The translations under genes were made by a program, and so were the position numbers. A stretch of 7,137 bases of DNA from an uncultured Selenomonas sp. (GTDB taxonomy: Bacteria > Bacillota > Negativicutes > Selenomonadales > Selenomonadaceae), in assembly GCA_947097535.1 (NCBI GenBank), contig CAMURM010000074.1, positions 1 to 7,137 of the forward strand. The letters run 5' to 3'. The notes below the pieces were generated by a model, which was given only the letters and a program-made list of their open reading frames with translations, made no database searches and was not told the origin of the DNA. Shown piece after piece: positions 4,996 through 7,137 of the stretch. Within the stretch, counting starts at the first letter, position 1, and every line of letters begins with the position of its first letter.

Positions 4996-5603
4996 GCTGT
5001 GCAGGCATCGGCTCGCGTCTGGGATTGGGAACGACGAAGGCGCTGATCAACATTCATGGCAAGTCCTTGATCCGCTGGCAGCTTGAGCTTTTTCAAGAGG
5101 CTGAGGATATCCGCGTCGTCGTCGGTTTCGAGGCGCAGAAGGTCATAGACGAGGTCAGGCAGTATCGTCCCGACGCGATCTTTGTGTTTAATCATAATTA
5201 TTTTGAAACAAAGACGGGAGCGAGCTACCATTTGGGTGCGCGGGACGGCAATGCCTATGCGCTGGCGTGCGACGGGGATGTTCTTGTACATCCCGACGAT
5301 ATGAAGAAACTCTGGGAAGCGCAGGGGGAATGGATCGCCTATGCGGACAAGATGTCGGAAGATGCCGTTTTCGTGCGCGTCGATGAGCAAGGCGCGGTTC
5401 TGTCCTTCTCGCGTGAGGCAGGTGACTACGAATGGACGGGACCGTGCTGCCTGAAGAAGGAACACGTTGTCTACACCTCGGGTTATGTCTACAACCAGCT
5501 TGAGCCGCATTTGCCCCTGCCGGGCATCAAGATTCGCGCCTGCGATATTGATACATACGCCGACTACGAGCGCGCTTTGAAATTTGTGGAATCGTGGCCT
5601 TGA
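4968..5603 (+). CDS. Nucleotidyltransferase (NTP transferase, MobA/LicC-like fold)
   Basis: This 211-aa enzyme likely couples an NTP to a small phosphate ester or sugar phosphate, releasing pyrophosphate. The N-terminal nucleotide loop CAGIGSRLGLGTTKAL (11-26) is the G.GSRLG...K signature, with Lys24. CDGDVLVHPD (101-110) contains the metal-binding Asp102-Gly-Asp104. CDIDTYADYERA (192-203) is the usual second metal/sugar strand. The compact size, with no left-handed beta-helix, fits cytidylyltransferases of the LicC kind better than GlmU-type enzymes, but base and acceptor cannot be read from sequence. GAGGTGG at 4957-4963, inside the phosphatase gene, serves the ATG at 4968. Its last 40 bases are antisense to the mutY 3' end. 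Pairing with a HAD phosphatase suggests a pathway making a CDP- or NDP-activated headgroup. Confidence 0.85.
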   Translation: MQTAKSVVISCAGIGSRLGLGTTKALINIHGKSLIRWQLELFQEAEDIRVVVGFEAQKVIDEVRQYRPDAIFVFNHNYFETKTGASYHLGARDGNAYALACDGDVLVHPDDMKKLWEAQGEWIAYADKMSEDAVFVRVDEQGAVLSFSREAGDYEWTGPCCLKKEHVVYTSGYVYNQLEPHLPLPGIKIRACDIDTYADYERALKFVESWP

Positions 5604-6859
5604 AACGCAGGGGGAGCCGTACTCTTGTCGCCGAGCCCTTCGTCAGAATGCGTCATCGGCACAGCCGGTATATAGGGAAAGTAACTGCGGTATGCAGAAG
5701 GTATGCTGTAAGTGTCGGCAATCTGCTGCGCCGTCACCCAAAGAAGAGGTCGCCTTTGTTCCTCTGCATGGTAAGAGGCGAGTTCTTCCCGGAGCAGCAG
5801 GGGAGCCGCCTTTGCAGCTGCCATAGCGTATTCTCTCGCGGCAGGCGCGAGCTGTGGCAAAGTCGCCTCACCTTCGCAGGAAGGCGAGGCGACTTCGACG
5901 CGCCAGCCTGCCATCTGCCATGTGATATGGGAGAAGATGTGCTGCGCGGCAGGGAGTTCATGAAGTTTTGCGGGGGTAATGCCGATGGCTTGCAGTGCCT
6001 TTTTTGCGGCATCCTTCTTCAGGTGCCCCGCCATGGCAGGGAATCCCCAGAGTCCCGCGAGAAGTCCCTGTGCAGGGCGCTTTTCGAGGGCGATCTTATC
6101 GTCTCGCGTAAGGAGAAATATCGTGAACTTTTCCGTGCGTCGCCTTTTGGGCGGCGTTTTTTTCGGCAGTTCCGCCTGCATGCCGGCTTCTTTGGCGAGG
6201 CAGAGGCGCGCCAGCGGACAGGCGGCACAGCGCGCCGCGCCGCGCGGCAGACAGACGAGGGCGCCGAGCTCCATCAGAGCCTGGTTGAAGTCGCCCGTAG
6301 CTTCGGGCAGGCGCGGCAGTAGCGCTTCTTCGACGGCACGCTTCGTACTTTCCTTCAGGATGTCAGCGGGGCAGGCGAGAAGCCGCATGATGACGCGCAG
6401 CACGTTGCCGTCGACAGCGGGGCGACGGGCACCGAAGGCGATGGAGGCGATGGCGCCCGCTGTGTAGCGGCCGATGCCGGGGAGCGCGAGGAGATCATCG
6501 AAGTGCGCGGGCAGTTCGCCGCCGTGGTCGCGGCAGATGAGGCGCGCGGCCTCCTGCAGATGGCGCGCGCGGCTGTAGTAGCCGAGGCCTTCCCATAGCT
6601 TCAGCAGCGTCGTTTCGTCGGCGCTAGCCAAGGCGCCGACGTCAGGCAGCGCGGTGATGAAGCGCTCGAAGTACGGCTTGACCGCCTCGACGCGCGTCTG
6701 CTGCAGCATGATCTCGGACACCCACACGCGGTACGGCGTTGCTTCTTCGCGCCACGGCAGGGAGCGCTTCTCGCTGTAGAACCAGCGAAGCAGCGGCTCT
6801 TTTATCGCGTCGAGCGTGCCTGCGTTTCTCAAGATGGTTTCTGTTGGCAGCTTCGCCAT
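5564..6859 (-). CDS. mutY: Adenine DNA glycosylase MutY
   Basis: MutY removes adenine mispaired with 8-oxoguanine in base-excision repair. The 431-aa protein has the HhH-GPD domain at about 20-225. Glu49 in VSEIMLQQTRV is the catalytic acid, the helix-hairpin-helix reads LPGIGRYTAGA (126-136), and Asp150 in VDGNVLR is catalytic. A [4Fe-4S] loop follows (Cys203, 211, 214, 220), with spacing C-x7-C-x2-C-x5-C rather than the usual C-x6. The NUDIX-like 8-oxoG recognition domain covers about 243-397, with GLLAGLWGFPAM (265-276), HIFSHITWQM (307-316) and an end segment IPSAYRSYFPYI. A further 34 or so residues rich in Ser, Asp and Pro extend past the normal end and overlap the nucleotidyltransferase gene antisense. 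The ATG at 6859 follows AAAAGGAGA by seven bases. It lies 18 bases after the C_GCAxxG_C_C gene, probably in one operon. Confidence 0.95.
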   Translation of the reverse strand: MAKLPTETILRNAGTLDAIKEPLLRWFYSEKRSLPWREEATPYRVWVSEIMLQQTRVEAVKPYFERFITALPDVGALASADETTLLKLWEGLGYYSRARHLQEAARLICRDHGGELPAHFDDLLALPGIGRYTAGAIASIAFGARRPAVDGNVLRVIMRLLACPADILKESTKRAVEEALLPRLPEATGDFNQALMELGALVCLPRGAARCAACPLARLCLAKEAGMQAELPKKTPPKRRRTEKFTIFLLTRDDKIALEKRPAQGLLAGLWGFPAMAGHLKKDAAKKALQAIGITPAKLHELPAAQHIFSHITWQMAGWRVEVASPSCEGEATLPQLAPAAREYAMAAAKAAPLLLREELASYHAEEQRRPLLWVTAQQIADTYSIPSAYRSYFPYIPAVPMTHSDEGLGDKSTAPPAFQGHDSTNFKARS

Positions 6860-6877
6860 CGAAAGTCTCCTTTTGTA

Positions 6878-7137
6878 CTAGCTCTCGACAGTGAGCATTT
6901 CATCGAGTTTTTGACACATTTCAAAGACGAGGCCATCGCAATTTTCCTTGCGCGCCATGCCTTTTTCTTCGGCGGCGGCGAGCAGACATCGGCAGTCCGT
7001 TGTGCCGCGGGCGGCGAGGAAATCCTCTATGAGTTTTTGTGCCGCTTCTTTTTCTTTGCCGGCTTTGCCGAGAATCATCAAGGCGGCGGTCAGCGTGCCG
7101 CAGGCGGAGCCGTGCATCATGCCGGCGCCGAAGAAGG
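6878..7137 (-). CDS. C_GCAxxG_C_C family redox-type protein (5' end outside window)
   Basis: The minus-strand frame is open to the window edge and ends with TAG at 6880-6878; about 85 residues are visible. FGAGMMHGSACGTLTAALMILG matches the signature of the C_GCAxxG_C_C family (Pfam C_GCAxxG_C_C), where CG is followed by a small-residue helix. Further cysteines follow in TDCRCLL, NCDGLV and MCQKL, in the family order. These small cysteine-rich proteins are thought to bind a metal or be redox active, but a defined function is lacking. An internal ATG at 7120 exists, but the FFGAG sequence before it is family-typical, so the true start is upstream of the window. It precedes mutY by 18 bases on the same strand. 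Confidence 0.85.
   Translation of the reverse strand, partial: FFGAGMMHGSACGTLTAALMILGKAGKEKEAAQKLIEDFLAARGTTDCRCLLAAAEEKGMARKENCDGLVFEMCQKLDEMLTVES

Noticed and set aside
5594..6322. Plus-strand open frame of 242 codons inside mutY
   Set aside because: Lies wholly antisense to a MutY with all catalytic motifs; the product is Arg/Cys-rich without a family signature.

Overview
The window is about 7.1 kb of GC-rich, densely packed bacterial chromosome with strong Shine-Dalgarno sequences. Its gene content includes a Firmicutes-style LexA with the conserved SSSTVHG recognition-helix region, a short Thermus-type PyrE, a YnbB-type PLP enzyme and a C_GCAxxG_C_C protein. Together with the GC-rich coding bias, this suggests a Negativicutes-type Firmicute such as a Selenomonas relative. 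The taxon is inferred from gene style, not from a database match. I see no IS element, CRISPR array, tRNA, rRNA or prophage gene, and no stretch over 300 bases lacks a gene.

Layout. (1) Positions 1-1620 are the 3' end of a pyrimidine operon: the tail of carB, a 17-bp perfect palindrome in the 115-base gap, then pyrF and pyrE overlapping by 4 bases and ending at a rho-independent terminator. These genes supply carbamoyl phosphate and the last two steps to UMP. (2) Positions 1649-3601 hold a two-gene unit. The first gene, with a TTG start, encodes an unrecognised 229-aa protein that looks like an internal duplication. The second is a PLP-dependent enzyme of the methionine gamma-lyase/'aluminium resistance' family. 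A bidirectional terminator separates it from lexA, which converges on it. (3) lexA (minus strand) is divergent from a HAD phosphatase gene across a 134-base region. That region holds an 18-bp palindrome whose two arms each form an extended -10 element, one pointing each way. (4) The HAD phosphatase overlaps a nucleotidyltransferase by 28 bases, so the two are probably a co-translated metabolic module. (5) On the minus strand a C_GCAxxG_C_C protein (5' end outside the window) precedes mutY by 18 bases. The 3' end of mutY overlaps the 3' end of the nucleotidyltransferase tail to tail by 40 bases.

Most of the window is housekeeping. The points most worth a second look are the carB-pyrF palindrome, the duplicated unknown protein, the palindromic lexA/HAD control region without a canonical GAAC-N4-GTTC SOS box, the phosphatase-nucleotidyltransferase pair, and the altered Fe-S loop and tail of MutY. 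I did not find convincing evidence of a wholly new multi-gene system.
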